A stretch of DNA of 29,513 nt from an uncultured Clostridia bacterium. GTDB lineage: Bacteria > Bacillota > Clostridia > TANB77 > CAG-508. Location: assembly GCA_934167305.1 (NCBI GenBank), contig CAKPKQ010000014.1, forward strand, positions 1 through 29,513, read 5' to 3'. The notes beneath the pieces are model-generated. The model was not told the origin of the DNA. It worked only from the letters and a program-made list of their open reading frames with translations, and ran no database searches. The position numbers and the translations under genes were made by a program. Numbering within the stretch: position 1 is the first letter of the stretch; every line of letters begins with the position of its first letter. Of this stretch, positions 15,401 to 21,829 are shown one piece after another.

Positions 15401-16884
15401 CTAGAACCTATGTTGCACCTAGAAATGAGACTGAAAAACTATGTTGTAACATATGGGAAAGCCTTTTAAACTGTCAAATTGGTATTGATGATGATATATT
15501 TGAAATGGGTGCTGACTCTTTACTTGCAATTAAATTCAAAACAGAATTATTAGCTTATAATATTAATATTACATATTCTGATATTTTTAAATATCATACA
15601 GTTAGAGAGCTTGTAAGCACACATGGCGAATATGATATTGAATTATTAGATAACAAAGATTTTGTTGAATGCCATAATGCATTAGAAAAAAATGTTGCAT
15701 CTAATTTTGCTACATCTCTTTCTAACTTACAGTCTTCAAGTTATAACAATATTTTACTATTAGGAGCTAATGGATTTGTTGGTAGCCATATTTTATATAG
15801 TTTTATTAAAAATGATACTGGTAATGCTTATTGCATTGTTCGTGACAAAGACAGAAAAGAAGGAAAAACTAGATTTTTAGAAACATTACATTTCTACTTT
15901 GGAAATGAATTAGACCATTATTTAAATAATAGAATTTTTGTTATTAATTCTAGTATTTTAGATGAAAACTTTGGTATGAGTGAAAAAGATTATTTAGAAT
16001 TGCTTAATAGCATTGATGTTATTATTAATTCAGCTGCAATTGTAAAACACTATGGTAATGAGGAAAAATTTAAAAAAATAAATGTTGGTTTAACAGAAAA
16101 GCTTATTAATATATGTACAAAGTTTAATAAAAGATTACTTCATGTTTCTTCTTTAAGTGTATCTGGAAATTTATCTTTAGATGGTAGTTATGCAGATAGA
16201 ATACATGAAGTTACTGAGAATATGAATTTTTCTGAGCATAATTTATATATTGGTCAAATTCTAGATAATGAATATATTAAAAGTAAATTTTTATCTGAAA
16301 AATTGATATTAGAAAATATAAGTAAAAATGGTTTGCAAGCACAAATTTTACGTTTAGGCAACATTACTAATAGATATTCAGATGGTGCTTTTCAAATAAA
16401 TTACCAAGAAAATGCATTTTTGGAACGTATGCTTACATTTATAGAGCTTGGTTATGTTCCAAATAATCTATTGGATATGTATATTGAATTCACACCAGTT
16501 GATATTTGTGGTAATGCAATAATAAAAATTTTACAAAACTATGTACCTGATTTTTCAGTATATCATTTATATAATGATAATCATGTGTATATGAATGAAT
16601 TTTTGAAAATTCTTCAAGAAGAAAATATTAATATTGTTTCTGTTTCTCCTGAGGAGTTTGGTAAAAAAATTACAGACTTGTCAAAAAATGCAAAAAGTGC
16701 TAATATACTTTCTGGAATTATAAATGATTTAGGACCAGATAAACAATTAGAGTATAAATCTAATATTAATATTCTTTCAGATTTTACTAAAGCATTTTTA
16801 TACCATATTAATTTTAAATGGCCTAAAATCGATGAATCATATTTGAAAAAATATATTAACTATTTAAGAAAATATTTAGCCTAA
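9490..16884 (+). CDS. Two-module nonribosomal peptide synthetase with terminal reductase (C-A-T-C-A-T-R)
   Basis: A 2464-residue NRPS containing a complete assembly line. C1 (about 1-430) has the intact HHLITDAW motif (H132, H133, D137). A1 (about 450-935) has YTSGSTGNPKG from Y594 and the NGKIDK lysine. T1 carries S984 in GGDSL. C2 (about 1020-1450) has HHIICDG (H1165, H1166, D1170). A2 (about 1470-1960) has YTSGSTGTPKG from Y1628. T2 carries S2010 in GADSL. The terminal thioester reductase has a nucleotide-binding GANGFVG (2092-2098) and the SDR Y2262-x3-K2266. A reductase end predicts NADPH-dependent release of a dipeptide aldehyde, which can cyclise to a pyrazinone. A C domain before the first A domain suggests an N-acyl starter. 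Hand-aligned specificity codes are DVWYIVGICK (A1) and DMVTILGACK (A2). No phosphopantetheinyl transferase is in the window. All key residues are present, so it should be active. Confidence 0.95.
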   Translation: MEKNLYNLTNPQKSIWLMDQVNPGTNLNNIGGPVLINDSVNVPLLEKALNLYIEKNEATRLRIKLVDSSPMQYVADYSYFTIPVTKLKNEKELEDWNQKIIDTPFNVFDSNLYSLSIFVLPDGRGGFNATLHHLITDAWSMSLLITEVMSNYSNLIHNNSVDYVFPNYTDFIDAENNYINSEKFPKDRLFWDEYFENCPELCSISSNNINSNMIAKRKSYILNSDLFAKINDFCKLLNCSVYTFFMSIYSIYLSKLTNISEPIIGTPVLNRTNFKEKHTSGMFISTVPFKAKVDSNITFSEFVKSVAITQLAIFRHQKYPYSHLLEDLKKKYNFSENLYDIALSYQNARDNKENCDIDYSSGWLFSGKCTDTLQVHFYDMDNTGDLNIFYDYQLDKLSDEEINTLHERIMNIVNQVLLNNEIEIKNIEIVTENEKEFFISQFNNNILDYSKEKSIIELFDEQVKLHPNAIAVSDDKNSISYIELQKRINSLSYELQKQGVKKGDVVSTFLKRSPELIISLLAIMKIGGIYLPISTSLPEERVEYILNDSNSRCCITASNCSYLKNVIFIDKINNQNSQLTPVTYLPDDVIYTIYTSGSTGNPKGVQVTNKNLNNFVCSFNKYFDHKVSTQDICLASTNISFDVSIWEIFFTLLNGAQLYLYDEDNISDIFHYCDVILKHNVTMLYIPPNILENVYSILHESNNVKIDKILVGVEPIKNSTIQKFFSLNENMQIVNGYGPTETTICCTAFKVAKKEANDNSIIPIGKPLYNLTAYVLNKDLNIVPEGIAGELFIGGDNVTKGYLNNETLTNEKYIQSPFKADERLYRTGDLVKFLPDGNLLFVGRDDKQVKVRGHRIEINEIENTISMYPNIQKCIINLRNNNQVIVAFIVASTNISTKDLKQFLLTKLPAYSVPNFIIQLDSFPTTANGKIDKKQLNNIEINFSMNYVAPQNELQQQLVDIWSEILQVNNIGIEDSFFEIGGDSLSSIRLVSEIYNKFGIKLTVNNIFENDTIEDLAVYMQAQNASLVENIEKAKISDSYPLTSAQKGIYYAVSLEENPSITYNTPGGIFLTGNLNIKKLEDCINTLIKKHVALRTYFTMQNNELVQKIDDNINFSLKIENGNINDVDTIFAKFVQPFDLSKAPLFRIKLIEFDKTHYLLLVDFHHIICDGTSIGIFTAELVNLYNGNSIKENNFDYIDYAIFENKLKSSEKYNQMKQFWKSKFDGELPVLNMPTNFARPANRSFEGDEVLLNITNADEIYTLCKSLHTTPYFFLLSVYYILLSKYTSQEDIIVGTAVAGRDDANFANILGMFVNTLALREKIDSNLSFNEFLNIVTQNGLACLENQTYPFDELVKELNLNRNTNRAPLFDTMFVYQNEESALIDFSGVETKLYTPCSKVSKFDFSLDLTPKSNVISARLEYATSLFTKDFMTQFLNHYISLIKLILNDIHVTIKEISLLNKDEKLEIEKTYNSSILPYDENVKLVELFENEAEKNPNNIAIRFNGSSITYEELNKKANQIANFLISKNVKRNQIVGILLPRTPDLLFAMLGILKSGAGYMLIDTSLPYDRISFMLENAHSNYLITNKDSKNIDGVEKLYLDELPLENYSAQNVNAYSDNEDSFAVIYTSGSTGTPKGVELKRKGVINMLSNYKAFLYTDTCTNFLSMSSVAFDMFIVENFVPLLSGKTVILTNEEEQKIPLYTNTLIEQEHVNFILTTPSRMDLLLSVGSNWNTIKVIQLGGEVFPSNLYDKIKAQTSNAHIFNGYGPSEITACCTSKEVYNSNDITIGKPFANTQLWICNKDLNICPIGVEGEICVAGLGVGKGYINNPDLTNKSFVPNPFGDGIMYKTGDIGKYKSNGDIEFIGRRDSQIKIRGLRVELSEIENQFLKIPEITNICIIYKKETVPYLAAFFTSSGEIETSVIRKQLSETLPLYMVPKYIIKLDKLPITLNGKIDKKQLENYSISQVETRTYVAPRNETEKLCCNIWESLLNCQIGIDDDIFEMGADSLLAIKFKTELLAYNINITYSDIFKYHTVRELVSTHGEYDIELLDNKDFVECHNALEKNVASNFATSLSNLQSSSYNNILLLGANGFVGSHILYSFIKNDTGNAYCIVRDKDRKEGKTRFLETLHFYFGNELDHYLNNRIFVINSSILDENFGMSEKDYLELLNSIDVIINSAAIVKHYGNEEKFKKINVGLTEKLINICTKFNKRLLHVSSLSVSGNLSLDGSYADRIHEVTENMNFSEHNLYIGQILDNEYIKSKFLSEKLILENISKNGLQAQILRLGNITNRYSDGAFQINYQENAFLERMLTFIELGYVPNNLLDMYIEFTPVDICGNAIIKILQNYVPDFSVYHLYNDNHVYMNEFLKILQEENINIVSVSPEEFGKKITDLSKNAKSANILSGIINDLGPDKQLEYKSNINILSDFTKAFLYHINFKWPKIDESYLKKYINYLRKYLA

Positions 16885-16887
16885 AAG

Positions 16888-16919
16888 TTGATAGATGTAT
16901 AATTATATACATCTATCAA
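16888..16919 (+). other. Perfect 14-bp hairpin between NRPS and sensor kinase genes
   Basis: TTGATAGATGTATA (16888-16901) pairs perfectly with the downstream arm (16906-16919) around ATTA, four bases after the NRPS stop codon. The tract after it (ATGTATTTATTT) is T-rich but interrupted, so it may be a leaky terminator or an mRNA 3'-end stabiliser letting reduced transcription into the kinase gene. Confidence 0.7.
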
Positions 16920-16948
16920 ATGTATTTATTTAAAGGAGTATTAAACTT

Positions 16949-18754
16949 ATGAAAAATTTAAACTATTTGGTTATTCTTATTATATCTGCAATAATTATGA
17001 CTGTATTATTGTTAGTTATTAAAAAAACTCAAAAAACTAAAAAACAAATTTATTATTCTTTCATAACTTTAGTTGGTTTAATGTTAGTTTGGACAATTAG
17101 TTTAATTATGCAAATTCTGTGTCAAAATACATCTATTCCGCCTGTATATTTTGAATATACTGCTGCTTTTGGTGGATGTTTTTTATCTGTTGCATTTTTC
17201 TTTTTTGCATTAATTATGTCTAAAACAAAAATTAAATTTAAGCTTTGGTATTTGCTTTTATTTGTTATACCTATACTTTCATGTATTTGCTTATGGACAA
17301 ATGATTTCCACCATTTATTTTATGCAAAATACTCTATTAATTTAAATGATACTGTAAAGGGCCCATTTATAATGGTCCATTCAGTTTATACATTTGCTTT
17401 ATTAATACTTGCTATATTTATATTATTTAAATACTCATTTAAAACATCAGGTTTCTTTTCTAAGCAATCATTATTAATTGTTTTAGGAGCTCTTATTCCT
17501 TTAGTTGTTAATTTGCTTGGAATGCTTGGTATACCTATGACAGTATATTTAACGCCTATATGTTTTACACTTACAATTTTATTTTTTGCATTGGCTGTAT
17601 TTAGGTTTGGATTAATGAAAGTAACCCCAATAGCATTGCAAACAATTGTGGATAAAATTTCAGATGGTTACTTAGTTTTAGATGAAAATGGTATTATTAC
17701 AGATTTTAATGCTACAGTATTAAAAATGTTTAATCTTGATGGGAATTACATTAGAGGAAAAAACTTATTTGATATAGTAAATACAGGAAATTATTTTTCT
17801 GTTAACACTGAAAAATTAAAAAACTGTATTGATATTGCAAAAGATACTCCTGATACATTTCATTTTGAAAAAAAATTAGTTAATGAAGACAAATATTTTA
17901 ATATAGAAATTAATAGTATTCAAAATGATAAAACTTTTCTAGGAATTTTAGTATTATTTAAAGATACAACTCAACATATGCTTGATATGCAAACAATTAA
18001 AAATAATCAAAATATGCTTATGGAAAGAGAACGTTTAGCTTCACTTGGTCAGTTAATTGGTGGTATAGCTCACAACTTAAAAACTCCTATAATGTCTATA
18101 TCTGGTGCAGCTGAAGGTCTTACAGATTTAGTTAAAGAATATGAAGCATCTGTAGGAGACCCTGAGGTTACTGTACAAGATCACCATGATATTGCAAAAG
18201 ACATGAAGGATTGGATAGACAAAATACGTTCTTATACAGAATATATGTCAGATGTTATTACTGCTGTTAAAGGCCAGGCTGTTACAATGTCTGAAGAACA
18301 AGCTGTATCATTTACTTTAGACGAATTAGTTAAACGTGTAAATATTTTAATGAAACATGAATTAAAAAATGCCTTAGTAGAGCTAAATGTTTGCATGAAA
18401 ACAGATGAAAGAACTGTATTAAAAGGAAATATAAACAGTTTGGTACAAGTTATAAATAACATGGTTTCAAATGCTATACAATCATATGATGGTAAACCTG
18501 ATAATAAAATTGATTTAATTTTATCAAAACAAAATAATAATGTTGTTATTTCTGTAAAAGATTATGGAAATGGCTTACCAGATGAAGTTCAAAAGAAATT
18601 ATTTAAAGAAATGATAACAACAAAAGGTAAAAATGGTACTGGACTTGGATTATTTATGTCATACTCTACTATTCGTGCTCATTTTAATGGCAATATTACT
18701 TTTGAAACAGAAAAAGGAAAAGGAACTACATTTAATGTAATCCTACCACTTTAA
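16949..18754 (+). CDS. Multi-pass membrane sensor histidine kinase with PAS domain
   Basis: A 601-residue kinase. The N-terminal 220 residues hold about seven hydrophobic membrane segments, resembling the 7TM sensor region of HisKA_7TM kinases. A PAS domain follows (about 228-335, KISDGYLVLDENGIITDFN). The phosphoacceptor is H375 in GGIAHNLKTP. The ATP-binding domain has an N box (NNMVSNAIQSY), G1 (DYGNGLPDE) and G2 (TGLGLF). The residue after the acceptor histidine is Asn rather than the usual Glu/Asp, and a long insert follows the H box; both may be features of its subfamily. It lies 64 bases after the NRPS in the same direction with a good ribosome binding site (AAAGGAGT), so it could be co-transcribed. 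Its natural partner is probably the regulator at 18894. The ligand is unknown. Confidence 0.9.
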   Translation: MKNLNYLVILIISAIIMTVLLLVIKKTQKTKKQIYYSFITLVGLMLVWTISLIMQILCQNTSIPPVYFEYTAAFGGCFLSVAFFFFALIMSKTKIKFKLWYLLLFVIPILSCICLWTNDFHHLFYAKYSINLNDTVKGPFIMVHSVYTFALLILAIFILFKYSFKTSGFFSKQSLLIVLGALIPLVVNLLGMLGIPMTVYLTPICFTLTILFFALAVFRFGLMKVTPIALQTIVDKISDGYLVLDENGIITDFNATVLKMFNLDGNYIRGKNLFDIVNTGNYFSVNTEKLKNCIDIAKDTPDTFHFEKKLVNEDKYFNIEINSIQNDKTFLGILVLFKDTTQHMLDMQTIKNNQNMLMERERLASLGQLIGGIAHNLKTPIMSISGAAEGLTDLVKEYEASVGDPEVTVQDHHDIAKDMKDWIDKIRSYTEYMSDVITAVKGQAVTMSEEQAVSFTLDELVKRVNILMKHELKNALVELNVCMKTDERTVLKGNINSLVQVINNMVSNAIQSYDGKPDNKIDLILSKQNNNVVISVKDYGNGLPDEVQKKLFKEMITTKGKNGTGLGLFMSYSTIRAHFNGNITFETEKGKGTTFNVILPL

Positions 18755-18771
18755 TATTTACTCATATGTAT

Positions 18772-18809
18772 AAAATCTAGTGTTTTCAACTAAATGCTAG
18801 ATTTTTTTT
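18772..18809 (+). terminator. Terminator after the sensor kinase gene
   Basis: AAAATCTAG (18772-18780) pairs with CTAGATTTT (18797-18805) around a 16-base loop, continuing into a T-run. It would end the NRPS-kinase transcript. Confidence 0.75.
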
Positions 18810-18838
18810 ATGCAAAAGCTGTACAATTCGACAAGTTA

Positions 18839-18847
18839 TGATATAAT
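18839..18847 (+). promoter_or_regulatory. Extended -10 promoter of the response regulator operon
   Basis: TG-A-TATAAT (18839-18847), an extended -10 element, 47 bases before the start codon. No good -35 box is found at 17 bases. It lies just after a terminator, so the regulator, glycosyltransferase and acyltransferase genes probably form a separate transcript. Confidence 0.5.
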
Positions 18848-18893
18848 GATGTTGTCATCTTGAATAGATTACAATAAACGTTGAGGTGAGATT

Positions 18894-19946
18894 ATGAGAA
18901 AAAACATGCAAAGCGCAAATGATAAAGGTTATAGAATTATAGCAGTTGATGATGAGGAAGGAATTGTTGATTCTTTATCAATTTTCTTAAAGAGATCTGG
19001 CTATGATTTTACAGGTGTTACTGACCCAATGGAAGCAATTGAGAAAGTTAAAAATGAACATTTTGATTTAATGATTTTGGACTTTATTATGACACCTATT
19101 CATGGAGACCAAGTAGTTGAAGAAATACGTAAATTTAATAAAGAATTATATATTTTGTTACTAACTGGCCATAAAGATTTAGCTCCACCTTTGGAGACAA
19201 TTAGAAAATTAGATATTCAAGGTTATTGTGAAAAAAGTGATAAGTTTGATCAATTACTTCTTTTAATTGAATCTGGAATCAAGTCTATTGAACAAATGAA
19301 TGAGATTAAAAAAATAAATGAAGAGCTTTCTTCTACTTATGAAAAGCTAGAAAGAGCTTATTTAGATAGTATTCAAACTTTAAGATATACAGTTGAGGCA
19401 AAAGACCCTTACACTAGAGGTCATTCAGATAGAGTTTCTAAATATTCTGTTTTACTTGGAAAATATTTAGGTTTATCTGACACTGATTTAAAAACTCTAG
19501 AAGTTGGTGGTTTATTCCATGATATTGGAAAAATCGGTATTCCTGATAGTATTTTATTAAAGGAATCTAAATTAACAGATGATGAATATTCACAAATAAA
19601 AAATCACCCTGCAATTGGTGCACATATTTTATGCAATGCCGAGGTATTTCAAGATATTATACCAATTGTAAAACATCATCATGAAAGATTTGATGGAAAC
19701 GGTTACCCAGGAAAGCTAAAAGGAACTGATATTCCTTATTTAGCTCGTGTAGCTGCTGTTGCAGATACATTTGATGCTATGACATCAAGAAGAACTTATC
19801 GTGATCCTTTAAGTTTAGATGTTGTAAAAGCTGAAATTGAAAGATGCTCTGGAACACAATTTGACCCAGAAATTGCAAAAGTATTTTTAGATATTTTAAA
19901 TAATCATTATGATGAAATAAATGAAATTCAGGAACAATTTAGATAA
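18894..19946 (+). CDS. Response regulator with HD-GYP output domain
   Basis: A 350-residue two-domain protein. The receiver domain (about 12-130) has the acidic pair in AVDDEEG, phosphoacceptor D63 (LMILDFIM), the LTGH switch segment and the conserved lysine in CEKSD. A coiled linker (about 133-165) leads to an HD-GYP domain (about 165-340) with H209-D210 in HDIGKIGIP, the HHHE cluster at 261-264 and DGNGYPGKLKG. All metal ligands look intact, so it should hydrolyse cyclic di-GMP or a related dinucleotide when phosphorylated. There is no DNA-binding domain. Translation starts after GAGGTGAG. It follows the sensor kinase and precedes the lipid genes by 11 bases, pointing to membrane or surface adaptation; that link is inferred. 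Confidence 0.93.
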   Translation: MRKNMQSANDKGYRIIAVDDEEGIVDSLSIFLKRSGYDFTGVTDPMEAIEKVKNEHFDLMILDFIMTPIHGDQVVEEIRKFNKELYILLLTGHKDLAPPLETIRKLDIQGYCEKSDKFDQLLLLIESGIKSIEQMNEIKKINEELSSTYEKLERAYLDSIQTLRYTVEAKDPYTRGHSDRVSKYSVLLGKYLGLSDTDLKTLEVGGLFHDIGKIGIPDSILLKESKLTDDEYSQIKNHPAIGAHILCNAEVFQDIIPIVKHHHERFDGNGYPGKLKGTDIPYLARVAAVADTFDAMTSRRTYRDPLSLDVVKAEIERCSGTQFDPEIAKVFLDILNNHYDEINEIQEQFR

Positions 19947-19957
19947 GGTGATATTTT

Positions 19958-21070
19958 ATGTTTAAGGTTTTAGTTCTATCATGTAGTACAGGCGGTGGTC
20001 ATAATTCTGCTGCAAGTGCTATAACAGAGGAATTAAGAAATAAAGGAGTTCAAGTTGATTTTAAAGAATATTTGGACTTAGTAAATTATAAAATAGCTAA
20101 TGTAGTAAACAAATTATATATTAGTTCTACAAAAGGAAATGGTGCTGTTTTTAAAAGAGTTTATAAGCTAGGCGAATTATATGAGAAAACTAAAATTACA
20201 TCTCCAGTTTATGGTGTAAATAAATTACATAGAAGAAAATTATATAATTATATTGTTGAAAATAAATATGATTATGTTGTAGTTACTCACCTATTCCCTG
20301 CCGAAGTTTTAACTGCTATTAAAAAACATCATGATATACATTTTATTGCAGTTGCAACAGATTATAAATCAATTCCATTTTGGCCAGAAACTAATCCAGA
20401 CTATTTTATAATTCCACATAAAGATTTAATTGAAGATTTCACTAAAAAAGGTATCAGCCACGAAAAGCTAATACCTTTTGGTATTCCTGTGTCAACTAAT
20501 TTTAGTAAAGATTTAGATAAATCTAAAATATTTGCTGAATTAAATTTAGATGAAAATAAAAAATATATATTAGTTATGACAGGAAGTATGGGATTTGGAA
20601 ATGTTACAGGTATAATAGATGTTTTGCAAAATGAAATTTCTGAAACAATTTTGGTTGCCTGTGGTAATAACAAAAAAGTTTATGAAGATATTTCAAATAA
20701 TTATGACTCAAATAAAATAATTCCTATAGGTTTTACTCCACAAATTTATAAGTATATGTGTATAAGTGAGCTTTTATTAACTAAGCCTGGTGGGCTTACA
20801 ACAACGGAAGCTGCCACAATAAATATTCCTATTATTCATACTATGCCAATACCTGGTTGTGAAACATATAATTCAGAATTTTTTGAGAGCCATGGAATGT
20901 CTATTAGCTGTAAGAATACTGCTGATATAAAAAATGCAGTAATATCTCTTTTAAATGATAAAAATAAGATGGAAAATATAATAAAAGCGCAAAAACAAAA
21001 TATAGATAAAAATGCATGTAGCAAAATTTGTGAATTTATAATAGATGAAATAAGGAAATATAGTAAATGA
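19958..21070 (+). CDS. GT28/MGDG-synthase-like diacylglycerol glycosyltransferase
   Basis: A 370-residue glycosyltransferase of the MurG fold. The N-terminal acceptor domain carries STGGGH (11-15), the signature of the MGDG-synthase/UgtP group. The C-terminal donor domain carries the PGGLTTTEA motif that binds the nucleotide sugar. Relatives transfer glucose or galactose from UDP-sugar to diacylglycerol at the inner membrane face, giving glycolipids and anchors for lipoteichoic acid. No signal peptide is present, as expected for this peripheral family. It begins 11 bases after the HD-GYP gene with a GGTGATAT binding site and overlaps the acyltransferase gene by 4 bases (ATGA), so the three genes are one operon. 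The lipid product and sugar are not determinable here. Confidence 0.9.
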   Translation: MFKVLVLSCSTGGGHNSAASAITEELRNKGVQVDFKEYLDLVNYKIANVVNKLYISSTKGNGAVFKRVYKLGELYEKTKITSPVYGVNKLHRRKLYNYIVENKYDYVVVTHLFPAEVLTAIKKHHDIHFIAVATDYKSIPFWPETNPDYFIIPHKDLIEDFTKKGISHEKLIPFGIPVSTNFSKDLDKSKIFAELNLDENKKYILVMTGSMGFGNVTGIIDVLQNEISETILVACGNNKKVYEDISNNYDSNKIIPIGFTPQIYKYMCISELLLTKPGGLTTTEAATINIPIIHTMPIPGCETYNSEFFESHGMSISCKNTADIKNAVISLLNDKNKMENIIKAQKQNIDKNACSKICEFIIDEIRKYSK

Positions 21071-21807
21071 AAGAGAATTTACAATCAAATGTAAATAATG
21101 AAAATGAAGATATAATAAAAATGTGGGAACCACTTAAATTTGATATTGGCTTAAATTATAAATATGTAAAAAATAATATATTTTTTAAGTTAATATCAAA
21201 TTTATTTTACTACATCATAGTTGCACCAATTATTTTTTTAATTTCTAAAATTGTCTTTGGACTAAAAATTGAAGGAAAAGAAAATTTAAAAAATATTAAA
21301 ACTGGTGCTATTTCAGTTTCAAACCATGTGCAATATATAGATTGTGCAATGCTTGGCCTTGCATGGTTTCCTAAAAGAATATATTACACTGCTAAAACAG
21401 ATGGCTTTAAAATGCCTGTTGTTAGGCATTTAGTACGTTTGTTATATGCTATTCCTATACCAGAAAAAATTTCTTGCAAAGAAAATTTTTATAAAGCAAT
21501 TGATGATTTATTAGCTAAAAATAAAATAGTACATTTTTACCCTGAAGCTTCTTTGTGGCCATATTACAATAAATTACGTAATTTTAAAAATGGTGCATTT
21601 AAAATTGCTTCAAAAAATAATGTACCAATTATTCCATTTGTGTTTAGTTTTAGAAAGCCAACTGGTATTTTAAAGCTTTTTAAATCTAAACCTTGCTTAA
21701 CTTTAAGTATTCTAACACCTGTTTATCCAAACCAAAACTTAGCATTTAATGAAAGGTATTTAGATTTAAAAGAAAATGTATATAAAAAAATGAGCGAAAA
21801 AATATAA
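21067..21807 (+). CDS. PlsC-like 1-acylglycerol-3-phosphate acyltransferase
   Basis: A 246-residue membrane-associated acyltransferase of the PlsC/LPLAT family. The catalytic NHx4D box is SNHVQYID with H87 and D92. The second motif is YPEASLWPYYNKLRNFKNGAFKIA (about 158-181), where the usual EGT is replaced by EAS. A hydrophobic stretch (about 46-66) precedes the domain. The family transfers an acyl chain to lysophosphatidic acid to make phosphatidic acid; related members acylate other lipids. Start and previous stop overlap as ATGA, so it is translationally coupled to the glycosyltransferase, and together they suggest glycolipid synthesis. An N-terminal extension of about 35 polar residues before the first hydrophobic stretch is unusual for PlsC itself. 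Confidence 0.88.
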   Translation: MKENLQSNVNNENEDIIKMWEPLKFDIGLNYKYVKNNIFFKLISNLFYYIIVAPIIFLISKIVFGLKIEGKENLKNIKTGAISVSNHVQYIDCAMLGLAWFPKRIYYTAKTDGFKMPVVRHLVRLLYAIPIPEKISCKENFYKAIDDLLAKNKIVHFYPEASLWPYYNKLRNFKNGAFKIASKNNVPIIPFVFSFRKPTGILKLFKSKPCLTLSILTPVYPNQNLAFNERYLDLKENVYKKMSEKI

Positions 21808-21829
21808 AATATATTCTTTCACTCTTTTT

